A stretch of DNA of 64,000 nt, from positions 5,716,001 to 5,780,000 of the forward strand of contig JBBCGH010000001.1 in the NCBI GenBank assembly GCA_037200445.1, read 5' to 3'. The translations under genes were made by a program, and so were the position numbers. Shown here one piece after another: positions 16,650 through 24,784 of the stretch; the stretch's first letter is position 1; every line of letters begins with the position of its first letter. The notes beneath the pieces are model-generated. The model saw only the letters and a list, made by a program, of their open reading frames with translations. It was not told where the DNA came from and did no database searches. This stretch comes from Alphaproteobacteria bacterium (GTDB taxonomy: Bacteria; Pseudomonadota; Alphaproteobacteria; Rhizobiales; Xanthobacteraceae).

Positions 16650-17361
16650 GCCGCTCCTGAAGATCGCGGGGCTTTCATCAGGCTATGGCAAGATCGGCGT
16701 GCTGCGCGGCATCGACCTCACGATCGGGGCGGGAGAAGTCGTTGCCCTGCTTGGCCCGAACGGCGCCGGCAAGACCACGCTGCTGCGTGCGGTTTCGGGG
16801 TTGCTCCCCTGGACCGGCGCGGTTCACTTCGGCGGCCGCGATCTCGCAGGCGCCGGCCCGCGCGAAGCCGCCAAGGCCGGACTGGTGCACGTGATCGAGG
16901 GACATCGCATCTTCACGCAGCAGACCGTCTACGACAATCTGCTGCTGGCGGCCTACGATCTGCCGCGCGGCGAGCGTTCGGCTCGCGTCGAGGAGGCGCT
17001 CGGCTATTTCCCGGAGATCGCCGAGAAGCGTCAGGAGCGCGCCAACCAGCTCTCCGGCGGGCAGCAGCAGATGCTCGCGGTGGCGCAGGGGCTGGTGCGC
17101 CGCCCGCGCCTGCTGATGCTGGACGAGCCTTCGGCGGGCTTGTCACCGGTACTGGTCGATCGCGTGTTCGTCGTGGTGCGGCGGCTGCGCGAAACCGGCA
17201 CGGCGGTGCTGCTGGTCGAGCAACTGATCGAGAAGGCGCTGGCGCTCGCCGACCGGGTCTATGCGCTGGCGCGCGGCTCGATCGTGCTGGAAGCGAACAC
17301 CGGCGAGGCCGATCTGCCGCACCGGCTCGAACACGCCTATTTCGCATCGGCCGAACGCTAG
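16630..17361 (+). CDS. livF: Liv-type ABC transporter ATP-binding protein LivF
   Basis: This 243-residue ATPase has Walker A GPNGAGKTT, signature QLSGGQQQMLAVAQGL, Walker B LLMLDEPSAGLSP and the LLVEQLIEKAL switch region. It begins 20 bp before the end of the LivM-LivG fusion gene and is the last gene of the second Liv operon. It should dimerise with the LivG half of the fusion. Confidence 0.93.
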   Translation: MPTSAGEPLLKIAGLSSGYGKIGVLRGIDLTIGAGEVVALLGPNGAGKTTLLRAVSGLLPWTGAVHFGGRDLAGAGPREAAKAGLVHVIEGHRIFTQQTVYDNLLLAAYDLPRGERSARVEEALGYFPEIAEKRQERANQLSGGQQQMLAVAQGLVRRPRLLMLDEPSAGLSPVLVDRVFVVVRRLRETGTAVLLVEQLIEKALALADRVYALARGSIVLEANTGEADLPHRLEHAYFASAER

Positions 17362-17371
17362 ATCCCGCTGT

Positions 17372-17388
17372 CGCCTGATTGTCAGGCG
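17372..17388 (+). terminator. Terminator-like hairpin after the second Liv operon
   Basis: CGCCTGA and TCAGGCG form a perfect 7-bp stem with loop TTG, starting 11 bp after the livF stop. No U-tract follows, so it may be a weak or Rho-assisted terminator or an mRNA end-protecting hairpin. Confidence 0.4.
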
Positions 17389-17434
17389 CCGCCGATATAT
17401 TCGCGCGAGCGTGCGGCCTGGCACGCACTCTTTT

Positions 17435-17510
17435 TCGCCCGGCACCGCTTCCGAGAACGCAATGGCCCTTTCGGCAATTTTCCCCTAAAGGTTGTTTGGC
17501 TGCCGGGCGA
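17435..17510. repeat. Widely spaced 10-bp inverted repeat upstream of the VioB-like pair
   Basis: TCGCCCGGCA (17435-17444) recurs as its exact reverse complement TGCCGGGCGA (17501-17510), 56 bp apart, in the leader of the 17555 gene. It could be a pair of regulator sites flanking the promoter, or chance in GC-rich DNA. I see no convincing -35/-10 pair between the arms. Confidence 0.3.
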
Positions 17511-17554
17511 CGGCCGGCTGCGGAGCGTTGCGACGTGCCCAACGGGAGAATCCG

Positions 17555-19507
17555 ATGAGCTATCTCAACAATGTCCGGCTGATCTTTTCCGGCACGTTCC
17601 AGGCCGACATCTCGACGGTGAACAACGATGTCCGCCATTTCGACAACGCGACGTTCGAGCAGCGCTTCCAGAGCTTGCAGTCCACCGCCAATCGGCACGG
17701 ACCGCTGAACGGATGGTTCAATCCGACCGGTTCCGGTGCATTCCGGCTGATCGACTGCCGCGTCAGCAGCGTCTGCTACAAGGACGGCACGTCCCAAAGC
17801 GATCCCGCCAAGGATCCCGTCGTCGGCATGCTGATCGGCGGCTCTAACACACGCGTCAGCGGCAAGCTCGTCGACCTCGATCCGCAATGGCAGATGGCCT
17901 CGCAGATCTGGGGGCTCGAGGTGAAGCTCACGGATGCCAAGGGCGTGGCGGCGTTCGGCGGCAAGTTCCGTCCGAGCGCCTTTCGCGACATCTTGTTCAC
18001 GCGCGTCGGCGGCCCGGCCGGCGACGGCGGCGCCTCGGCCTATTTCCAATCCGTGATCGAGTGCGTGTCGTTCGCCGATGATGCCCCGAACAGCACGTTC
18101 CTGACGGATCTGCGCGGAGCAACCACCGACAAGTTACTCTCTATCCGCCTGATGACCTTCGGCTATGTCGGCGATTGGACCTCCCCGAACTACACGCTTG
18201 GCACCGTGCTCGGCGTGATCGGACCTTGTGGGAGCGTCGACGAGCCAACGTCCTTCGTGTCGGGCCGTCGCTTCACGCCGAAGCCGGGGCCATTGTCGTC
18301 GCAACAGCCGGCATCGTCGTTTCAGGGCATCAACTATTTCACCGCCGTGGTCGACGAGGACGCGAAGATGCTCCTTCTCGACCTCGGCAACGCGCTGCCG
18401 CTGGCGAGCACCGACGGCACGATTATGAAGCTCGGAACGCTGAGCGCCGGCCTGCTGCTCGATGGCTCGCTGACCGAACAGAGCCCGGTGACGCCCCAGA
18501 GCTTTCAGTCGGTCGGAACGATCCCCTACGACAAAAAGGGCTGGCTCGCCGCAACCAGCGGCATCGTCGCGTTGCCGCTCACGCCGGCGCAAATCGCACA
18601 ATCGCGCAACACGCCACTCGCGCTGGTGACGCAACCGGCGAACGGCGGCGGTCCGGTCGTGGCGATGCGCGAGACGCAGGACGGAATCCTCGTATGCGCC
18701 GAGCCCTCGGTGCTGCGCATCGACTCGCCCGACAGCCAGAAGACGCGGATCTTCGCCGCCAAATTCGGCAAACCGATCACCATCGCGGTCAATACCGCTC
18801 AGGTCGGTCCGCAGGATGGCGCCGGGGGAACCGGCGACCCGCACGAGATCGATCCGCCCGCGGCTGCGATCCCGACGATGGGAACGCCCGAAACAATGCT
18901 CGATATTCCGCAGAGCGTAACGACCGGACCGAACGGCTACATCGACCTGACCGTGAACGCCAATGTCACCGGCACGCCGCGCGATTACATGGACGGTCAG
19001 GTCTATCTCATCCAGTATGGCGCCAGCGGTCAGCCAGCCACCGCCTTCAATCAGGTCGATTTCATCGCCGTGCATGCGCGTAGCGCCTTCACGGCGCCCG
19101 CGAAGCCGGCATGGGATGACGTGAAGGATATCCTGACGCAGTTCGGGAATCTCTACCCGATCATGAGCCAGAAGCTGTTCAACATCGCCGATCCCGCCGA
19201 GGTGAAGCGCAACGTGCACCTGCTGCGGCTCGCCTTCGGCCTCGACATCGGCGATCCAAACTACATGCCGGTGACCCGCGACTTGTCCGCGTCAAAGCAG
19301 CAGATGATCGTCACTTGGCTCGATAATCTCGCAAAGGAGGAGGCTGCAATCCCGGCGCAGGAAGTCAGGCAGCAGCCCGCTGCCCCGGTGGCGCTGCATG
19401 CGACGGCGGCCGCCCCACGTCCTGCGCCGCCAACGGTGGCCGCCGCGCCGGTCGGCGGCAAGACCCAATTCGCCCGCACGCTGCGGATCAAGCGCAAGTC
19501 GTTTTGA
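17555..19507 (+). CDS. VioB/RebD-like N-terminal domain protein (split form)
   Basis: This 650-residue protein has no signal peptide or membrane segment. It begins MSYLNNVRLIFSGTFQADIS, which resembles the start of VioB as I remember it. Near residues 529-590 it has YPIMSQKLFNIADP, then NYMPVTRDLSASK, close to the VioB segment just before its ferritin-like domain (YPFMSDKVFSLAD...YYMPSTRELSAPK). The C-terminus becomes a low-complexity Ala/Pro tail ending FARTLRIKRKSF. GGGAGA precedes the ATG. The next gene, 33 bp on, encodes exactly the domain that follows in VioB, so the pair looks like a split chromopyrrolate/iminophenyl-pyruvate-dimer-synthase-type protein. The homology is from memory and needs alignment. 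Confidence 0.6.
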   Translation: MSYLNNVRLIFSGTFQADISTVNNDVRHFDNATFEQRFQSLQSTANRHGPLNGWFNPTGSGAFRLIDCRVSSVCYKDGTSQSDPAKDPVVGMLIGGSNTRVSGKLVDLDPQWQMASQIWGLEVKLTDAKGVAAFGGKFRPSAFRDILFTRVGGPAGDGGASAYFQSVIECVSFADDAPNSTFLTDLRGATTDKLLSIRLMTFGYVGDWTSPNYTLGTVLGVIGPCGSVDEPTSFVSGRRFTPKPGPLSSQQPASSFQGINYFTAVVDEDAKMLLLDLGNALPLASTDGTIMKLGTLSAGLLLDGSLTEQSPVTPQSFQSVGTIPYDKKGWLAATSGIVALPLTPAQIAQSRNTPLALVTQPANGGGPVVAMRETQDGILVCAEPSVLRIDSPDSQKTRIFAAKFGKPITIAVNTAQVGPQDGAGGTGDPHEIDPPAAAIPTMGTPETMLDIPQSVTTGPNGYIDLTVNANVTGTPRDYMDGQVYLIQYGASGQPATAFNQVDFIAVHARSAFTAPAKPAWDDVKDILTQFGNLYPIMSQKLFNIADPAEVKRNVHLLRLAFGLDIGDPNYMPVTRDLSASKQQMIVTWLDNLAKEEAAIPAQEVRQQPAAPVALHATAAAPRPAPPTVAAAPVGGKTQFARTLRIKRKSF

Positions 19508-19540
19508 ACAAAACCACGCTGCGAGCCCCTGGGGAGCGTC

Positions 19541-20584
19541 ATGCTGAAGATTGAACCCGCCATCCTCGAGCAAGTCCGGTCGGCGACGAAGGCATCCGAT
19601 CTCTACACGCACCTGCAAGGCGCGATCGAACTCGAGCATTCGACCGTCCCGCCCTACCTCGCCGCGCTCTATTCGATCAAGAAGGGCGCAAACCGCGAGG
19701 CCGCGGCGATCATCCGCTCGGTGGTGATCGAGGAAATGCTGCACATGACGATCGCGGCGAACACGCTGAACGCGATCGGCGGCACGCCGCAGATCAACAA
19801 GTCAAATTTCATCCCGCGCTATCCCGGTCCGCTGCCGATGAACATCCACGCCGGCTTCAAGGTCGGCCTTGCGCCGCTCTCGCGCAACCTGATTTCGAAC
19901 ACGTTCATGGTGATCGAGGAGCCCGAGGACCCGCTGCACTTTCCGGTGCGTCCGCTCGCACTCGAGGCGACGTCGGGCTTTGCCACCATCGGGGATTTTT
20001 ATCGCGCCATCATGGCCAAGATCACCGAACTGGGGAACGGCATCTTCACCGGCGATCCGGCGCGCCAGGTGTCGGGCCTGCCCTGGTTCGACGCCGCGGA
20101 GCTGTTTCCGATCGGGTCCCGCGATGACGCCGTGAGGGCGCTCGGCATCATCGTCGAGCAGGGCGAGGGCACCAAAACGAGCCCGCTCGATCCGGAGCAT
20201 GAACTTGCGCACTACTACCGCTTCGCCGAGATCTTCAACGGACGCAAGCTCGTGCCCGACAAGACCGCGCCCAAAGGATTCTCCTATTCGGGCGCTCCGG
20301 TCGCGCTCGACCAGACCGGCATCTGGGACATGGTGACGAACCCGAAGCTCAGCGACTACCCCGATGGAAGCGCGGCGCTCCGCTATGCCGACCAGTTCAA
20401 TTTCAGTTACGGCAACCTGCTCAATTCGCTGCACGACACGTTCAACGGCGCGCCAGGCCGGCTCGATCAGGCGATCGGCCTGATGTACGAGTTGAGATTG
20501 ACGGCGGACCGGTTGATCGGGATCACGCTCAGCAACGGCAAGCAGGCAGCGCCGACGTTCGAATATGCGGCGGTCAACGTGTAG
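19541..20584 (+). CDS. Ferritin-like iminophenyl-pyruvate dimer synthase-domain protein (VioB C-terminal-like)
   Basis: This 347-residue protein is of the ferritin-like family typified by the C-terminal half of VioB and RebD. Likely metal ligands are in ELEHSTVPPYLAALYSI (Glu30/Glu32/His33) and VVIEEMLHM (Glu64/Glu65/His68), followed by the family's ANTLNAIGGTPQ. A second helix pair around residue 220 contains EHELAHYYRFAEI. It follows the 17555 gene by 33 bp with a GGGGAGC ribosome site, so the two are surely co-expressed. In VioB this domain takes part in oxidative coupling of two imines. No vioA, vioC, vioD or vioE homologue is present in the window, so the product is unknown. Confidence 0.78.
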   Translation: MLKIEPAILEQVRSATKASDLYTHLQGAIELEHSTVPPYLAALYSIKKGANREAAAIIRSVVIEEMLHMTIAANTLNAIGGTPQINKSNFIPRYPGPLPMNIHAGFKVGLAPLSRNLISNTFMVIEEPEDPLHFPVRPLALEATSGFATIGDFYRAIMAKITELGNGIFTGDPARQVSGLPWFDAAELFPIGSRDDAVRALGIIVEQGEGTKTSPLDPEHELAHYYRFAEIFNGRKLVPDKTAPKGFSYSGAPVALDQTGIWDMVTNPKLSDYPDGSAALRYADQFNFSYGNLLNSLHDTFNGAPGRLDQAIGLMYELRLTADRLIGITLSNGKQAAPTFEYAAVNV

Positions 20585-20602
20585 CGCGAGCGCGCGCTTG
20601 CT

Positions 20603-22390
20603 CTACCGCCCCACCGCGTAGGCCTGCATCAGGCGTGGCGTCGCCGCGGCGCGCAGCAACCCGCCCCAGCGTCCGACCGCACAGATGCGGCCGAGCGCCC
20701 ACGGGCCTTCGACCGTAATCTTGTGGCCGCGTTTCTCCAGTTCGGCGCGCGTCGCTTCCGGAAAGCGGCCTTCCATGATGACGCGGCCAGGCTGGAACGC
20801 ACGCGGGTGGAACGACTCCACCATGTGCTTGGTCTGGAACATCGGCGCGTCGATCGCCTGCTGCAGCGTCATGCGATGATGCACGAGCCGCAGGAACACC
20901 GTGAGGATCCATTGCTCCTGCTGGTCGCCGCCAGGCGTGCCGATTGCCAGATACGGCGCGCCTTCGCGCGTGACCAGCGTGGGCGACAGCGTGATGCGCG
21001 GACGCATGCGCGGGCGCACGGTCGAGGGGTGGCCATCCTCGAGCCAGCAGATCTGCCCGCGCGTCGAGATCGGAAAGCCTAACCCCGGCACGACCGGCGA
21101 GCCCTGCAGCCAGCCGCCTGACGGCGTCGCCGAGATCATGTTGCCGGCAGCATCGACGACATCGAGATGAACGGTGTCGCCCCATTCGGGCGGCAGCGGC
21201 GCGAAGGTCGGCTCCCCCGCGCCGGGGCCGATCGGTGTTTCCTTACCGGCCATCGCGAGCACGCGCCGCATCCGCTCCGGCGCATCGCAGACGTCACCGG
21301 GGGTCATCTCCATCGAGGCGCGCTCGGTAATCAGCTTGCGGCGCGCATCCGCGTAGTCCTTCGACAGCAGGATCGCGAGCGGCACGTTGACCGCATCGGG
21401 ATCGCCGTAGATCGTGTCACGATCCGCGAAGCCGAGCTTCAGCGCCTCGACGATCGTGTGCACGAAGTCCGGCCCCGTCGGGTCCATCGCGGCAATGTCG
21501 AAGCCTTCGAGCACGCGCAACGTTTGCAGCAGCATCGGTCCCTGCGACCAAGGCCCGAGCTTGTGCACGGTGAGCCCGTGGTAATCGACAGACACCGGCT
21601 TCTCGACCCGCGCCGTATAGCTCGCGAGATCGTCGCCGTTGAGCAGGCCGCGATGGCGCTCGCCGGTGGAGTCGATCAGCGCGGATTTGTAGAAGCGGTC
21701 GATCGCCTCCGCGACAAAGCCCTTGTAGTAGGCGTTGCGTGCGGCCTCGATCTGCTTCACCCGGTCGCCAACCGCGGCTTCCGCCTCGGCGAGAATGCGT
21801 TTGTACGTCTCGGCAATGGCGGGCGTACAGAACAGCCGGTCCGGATGCGGCGGCTTGCCATTGACCAGCCACACCTCGCCGGAGCTCGGCCATTCCTCCT
21901 GAAAATACTCGACGGCTGGGATGATCGTCCCGACAATGCGCGGCACTAGCGGGAAGCCGTGGTCGGCGTAGCCGATCGCATAGGAGAGCACATCGCGGAC
22001 TTTAAGCGTGCCGTAGTCGCGTAGCAGCAGCATCCAGCCGTCGAATGCGCCGGGCACCACCGCCGGGAGCAGTCCGGTGCCCGGCATCTGCGCGAGGCCC
22101 ATCCCGCGCAGCCGCTCGGCGCTTGCCGCGGCCGGGAAAGGCCCCTGCCCGCAGATCACCTCCGGCGTGTCCGCCCCTGCGCGCATCACGATCGCGGGTA
22201 GTTCGCCGCCCGGGCCATTGAGATGGGGCTCCACGATTTGGAGTACGAAGCCGGCCGCCGCCGCCGCATCGAACGCATTTCCGCCGCGCTCCAGCACGGC
22301 CATGCCGGTCTGGGTGGCGAGCCAATGCGTGGTCGCGACCGCCCCGAAGGTGCCGCGGATATCCGGACGTGTGGTGAAAGTGGGTTGCAT
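20603..22390 (-). CDS. ggt: Gamma-glutamyltransferase family protein
   Basis: This 595-residue N-terminal-nucleophile hydrolase has the family N-terminal block VATTHWLATQTGMAVLERGG, NAFDAAAA and HLNGPGG. The autoprocessing site and nucleophile is Thr406 in WGDTVHLDVVDAAGNM, and the late AIGTPGGDQQ matches the GGT glycine motif. It would transfer or hydrolyse gamma-glutamyl groups, or act as a cephalosporin-acylase-type amidase. The ATG at 22390 is preferred; the open frame runs on into the opposite gene. No clear Sec signal is visible at this start, so a cytoplasmic location is possible. It is convergent with the ferritin-like gene (18 bp apart) and divergent from the DUF1028 gene, with 34 bp between start codons. 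Confidence 0.88.
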   Translation of the reverse strand: MQPTFTTRPDIRGTFGAVATTHWLATQTGMAVLERGGNAFDAAAAAGFVLQIVEPHLNGPGGELPAIVMRAGADTPEVICGQGPFPAAASAERLRGMGLAQMPGTGLLPAVVPGAFDGWMLLLRDYGTLKVRDVLSYAIGYADHGFPLVPRIVGTIIPAVEYFQEEWPSSGEVWLVNGKPPHPDRLFCTPAIAETYKRILAEAEAAVGDRVKQIEAARNAYYKGFVAEAIDRFYKSALIDSTGERHRGLLNGDDLASYTARVEKPVSVDYHGLTVHKLGPWSQGPMLLQTLRVLEGFDIAAMDPTGPDFVHTIVEALKLGFADRDTIYGDPDAVNVPLAILLSKDYADARRKLITERASMEMTPGDVCDAPERMRRVLAMAGKETPIGPGAGEPTFAPLPPEWGDTVHLDVVDAAGNMISATPSGGWLQGSPVVPGLGFPISTRGQICWLEDGHPSTVRPRMRPRITLSPTLVTREGAPYLAIGTPGGDQQEQWILTVFLRLVHHRMTLQQAIDAPMFQTKHMVESFHPRAFQPGRVIMEGRFPEATRAELEKRGHKITVEGPWALGRICAVGRWGGLLRAAATPRLMQAYAVGR

Positions 22391-22410
22391 CGAGGCCCTG
22401 TGTCGGCGTG

Positions 22411-22416
22411 TATAAT
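22411..22416 (+). promoter_or_regulatory. TATAAT box giving a possibly leaderless DUF1028 transcript
   Basis: A consensus TATAAT sits 8 bp before the ATG at 22425, so transcription would start at or next to the start codon. No Shine-Dalgarno sequence precedes that ATG. The only space for a -35 element lies in the divergent ggt start region and has no good match. Confidence 0.45.
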
Positions 22417-22424
22417 GACCAACC

Positions 22425-23135
22425 ATGACCTGGTCCATCATCGCACGCGATCCATCCGGCGCCTTCGGCGTCGCCGTTGCCAGCAAGTTCTTCGCGGTCG
22501 GCGCCATCTGCCCGCACGGCGAGGGCGGCGTCGGGGCGCTTTCCACCCAGGCGCTCCCCAACCCACTCTGGGGCTATCGCGGCATGCGGCTGTTGCGCGA
22601 GGGGCTGGCGGCGCAGGCCGTGGTCGATCATGTGACCAAGCCCGATCCCGGCGCCGAGCAGCGCCAGTTTCACGTGCATGATGCGAGAGGCGGCATCGCG
22701 GTGCACACCGGCAAGACCTGCGTCGAATGGTGCGGCCACGTGGTGCGTCCCGGCATTTCGGTTGCCGGCAACATGCTGGCCGGCCCGGATGTGGTCGCCG
22801 CGACCGCGCATAGCTTCGAGACGTCACGCGAGAAATCCTTTCCGCGCCGCCTGATCGCCGCCATGAAGGCCGGCGAGGCGAAAGGCGGCGACAAGCGCGG
22901 CAAGCAGTCCGCCGCGCTGGTGATCTGGACCACGGAAGAATATCCCGCGGTCAGCCTGCGCGTTGACGATCATCCCGATCCGCTCGCCGAACTCACCCGG
23001 CTCGAAAACGTCGGGCGGGAACGCCTTTTCCATTACGTGAAATACATGCCGTCGCGGGCGAACCCGGGCGGGACGATTGCCCGCGACGTGATCGAGGCGG
23101 GCATCGCCAAGGCCGTCGCCGAACAGGACAACTGA
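22425..23135 (+). CDS. DUF1028 family protein
   Basis: This 236-residue protein begins MTWSIIARDPSGAFGVAVAS and continues KFFAVGAICPHGEGGVGALSTQA, the N-terminal signature of DUF1028 (an Ntn-hydrolase-like family of unknown activity). Further family blocks are TGKTCVEWCGH and VAGNMLAGPDVV. Members often neighbour peptidases or gamma-glutamyltransferases, as here, where ggt is divergent 34 bp away. The family call is solid; the reaction is not known. Translation may be leaderless. Confidence 0.9.
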   Translation: MTWSIIARDPSGAFGVAVASKFFAVGAICPHGEGGVGALSTQALPNPLWGYRGMRLLREGLAAQAVVDHVTKPDPGAEQRQFHVHDARGGIAVHTGKTCVEWCGHVVRPGISVAGNMLAGPDVVAATAHSFETSREKSFPRRLIAAMKAGEAKGGDKRGKQSAALVIWTTEEYPAVSLRVDDHPDPLAELTRLENVGRERLFHYVKYMPSRANPGGTIARDVIEAGIAKAVAEQDN

Positions 23136-23202
23136 CGGGCGCTATTCGGGCTCTCCGGCGCGCGATAAGCTCGAGCGTTTCCAGGCATCGGGAGGGTCAT
23201 CC

Positions 23203-24720
23203 GTGAAGGCACGCATTCTGCTGGGCGCCCTGTTTGCGGCCGCCGTCATCGCATCTCCGGCCATCGCGCAAACCACCTTGCGCGTCGGGCTCGCCGAGGA
23301 CCCGGACAATCTCGACCCGACGACCGCCGGCTCCTATGTCGGCCGCATCGTGCTCGCGTCGCTTTGCGACAAGCTGTTCGATATCGACGGCGACCTGAAT
23401 ATCGTGCCGCAGCTCGCGCTGTCTCATGAGACGTCGCAGGACGGGAAAACCGTCACCATCAAGCTCCGCCCGAACGTGAAATTCCAGGACGGCGAGCCGT
23501 TCAACGCCGAGGCCGTGAAGTTCACGCTCGAGCGCGGCCTGACCAAGGACGATTCCAAGCGCAAGGCCGAGCTCTCGCAGATCGACAAGGTCGAGGTCGT
23601 CGATCCCCTGACGGTGCGGCTTCTGCTCAAGGCGCCGTTCTCGCCGCTGATCGCCCAGCTCACCGACCGCGCCGGCATGATGGTCTCGCCAAAGGCCGTG
23701 AAGGAAGCCGGCGACAAGTTCGTCAACAAGCCGATCTGCGCCGGACCCTTCAAGTTCGCAGAGCGCGTGGTGCAGGACCACATCACGCTCGAGCGCTTCG
23801 CCGACTACTGGGACAAGGACCGCATCCACCTCGACCGCATCACCTATCGGCCGATCCCCGACTCGACCGTGCGGCTTGCCAACCTGCAGGCGGGTGCGCT
23901 CGATGTGATCGAGCGCCTGTTGCCGACCGACATCCCGGCGGTCAAAAGCGACTCGAAGCTGAAGCTGCTGCTGCCGACCCCGCCGATTGCCTATACGGGC
24001 CTGACCATCAATCTGCTCAACACCGACCGCGCGAAGAACCCGCTGGGCCAGAACGCCAAGGTGCGGCACGCGCTGGAGCTCACCATCGATCGGGAGGCGA
24101 TCAACAACGTCGTGTTCAATGGCGCCTACACGCCGGGCAATCAGTGGTCGGCGCCGGGAAACCAGTACTACGTGCAGAAATTCCCGATCCCGAAGCGTGA
24201 CGTCGCGAAAGCCAAGGCGCTGCTCAAGGAAGCCGGCGTGACACCGCCGGTCGCGCTCGAAATGATGGTGCCGAACCAGCCCGACACAAAACAAGTCGCC
24301 GAAGTGCTGCAGGCGATGGCGTCGGAAGCGGGCTTCGACCTGAAGATCCGCCTCACCGAGTTCGCGACCTCGCTCGATGAAGCCGTGAAGGGTAACTTCC
24401 AGATCTACCTGATCGGCTGGAGCGGACGCGTCGATCCCGACCAGAACGTGATCAACCATCTTGGCTGCAACACGCCGTTCAATTGGGGAAAGTACTGCAA
24501 CGACGTTACCCAGGCCGCGCTCAATGAAGGGCGCGCGGTCACCGAGCCTGCCAAGCGCAAGGCGGCTTACGAAAAGGCGTTGGCGCAGATCGATGCCGAC
24601 AAGCCGCTGATCTATCTCTATCACCAGGCGTACATCTTCGCGTATTCGGCCAGGCTGCAGGGCTACAAGCAGGCACCGGACGGGATCATCCGCCCGCAGG
24701 ACATCAAGCTAACCCCTTAA
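23203..24720 (+). CDS. Peptide-type (DppA-like) ABC transporter substrate-binding protein, orphan
   Basis: This 505-residue periplasmic protein of family 5 (dipeptide/oligopeptide/nickel binding) starts MKARILLGALFAAAVIASPAIAQ, a clean Sec signal. The family core FQDGEPFNAEAVKFTLERGL and the late GWSGRVDPDQNVINHLGCN are visible. The start codon is GTG, set by GGAGGG 5 bp upstream. No peptide permease or ATPase follows; the next genes are another class of importer. It may deliver to the Dpp system at 35361-40611 or to one elsewhere. Confidence 0.9.
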   Translation: MKARILLGALFAAAVIASPAIAQTTLRVGLAEDPDNLDPTTAGSYVGRIVLASLCDKLFDIDGDLNIVPQLALSHETSQDGKTVTIKLRPNVKFQDGEPFNAEAVKFTLERGLTKDDSKRKAELSQIDKVEVVDPLTVRLLLKAPFSPLIAQLTDRAGMMVSPKAVKEAGDKFVNKPICAGPFKFAERVVQDHITLERFADYWDKDRIHLDRITYRPIPDSTVRLANLQAGALDVIERLLPTDIPAVKSDSKLKLLLPTPPIAYTGLTINLLNTDRAKNPLGQNAKVRHALELTIDREAINNVVFNGAYTPGNQWSAPGNQYYVQKFPIPKRDVAKAKALLKEAGVTPPVALEMMVPNQPDTKQVAEVLQAMASEAGFDLKIRLTEFATSLDEAVKGNFQIYLIGWSGRVDPDQNVINHLGCNTPFNWGKYCNDVTQAALNEGRAVTEPAKRKAAYEKALAQIDADKPLIYLYHQAYIFAYSARLQGYKQAPDGIIRPQDIKLTP

Positions 24721-24724
24721 AGTT

Positions 24725-24744
24725 CCCGCCGCCCTTGCGGCGGG
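24725..24744 (+). terminator. GC-rich hairpin between two substrate-binding-protein genes
   Basis: CCCGCCGC and GCGGCGGG form a perfect 8-bp stem with loop CCTT, 4 bp after the stop of the orphan SBP. No T-run follows, so it may act as an mRNA-stabilising hairpin or a weak terminator separating the SBP from the next operon. Confidence 0.5.
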
Positions 24745-24784
24745 GGAGCGCCCGCCGCACTATGCGTGAAACATCAGGGAGAAA

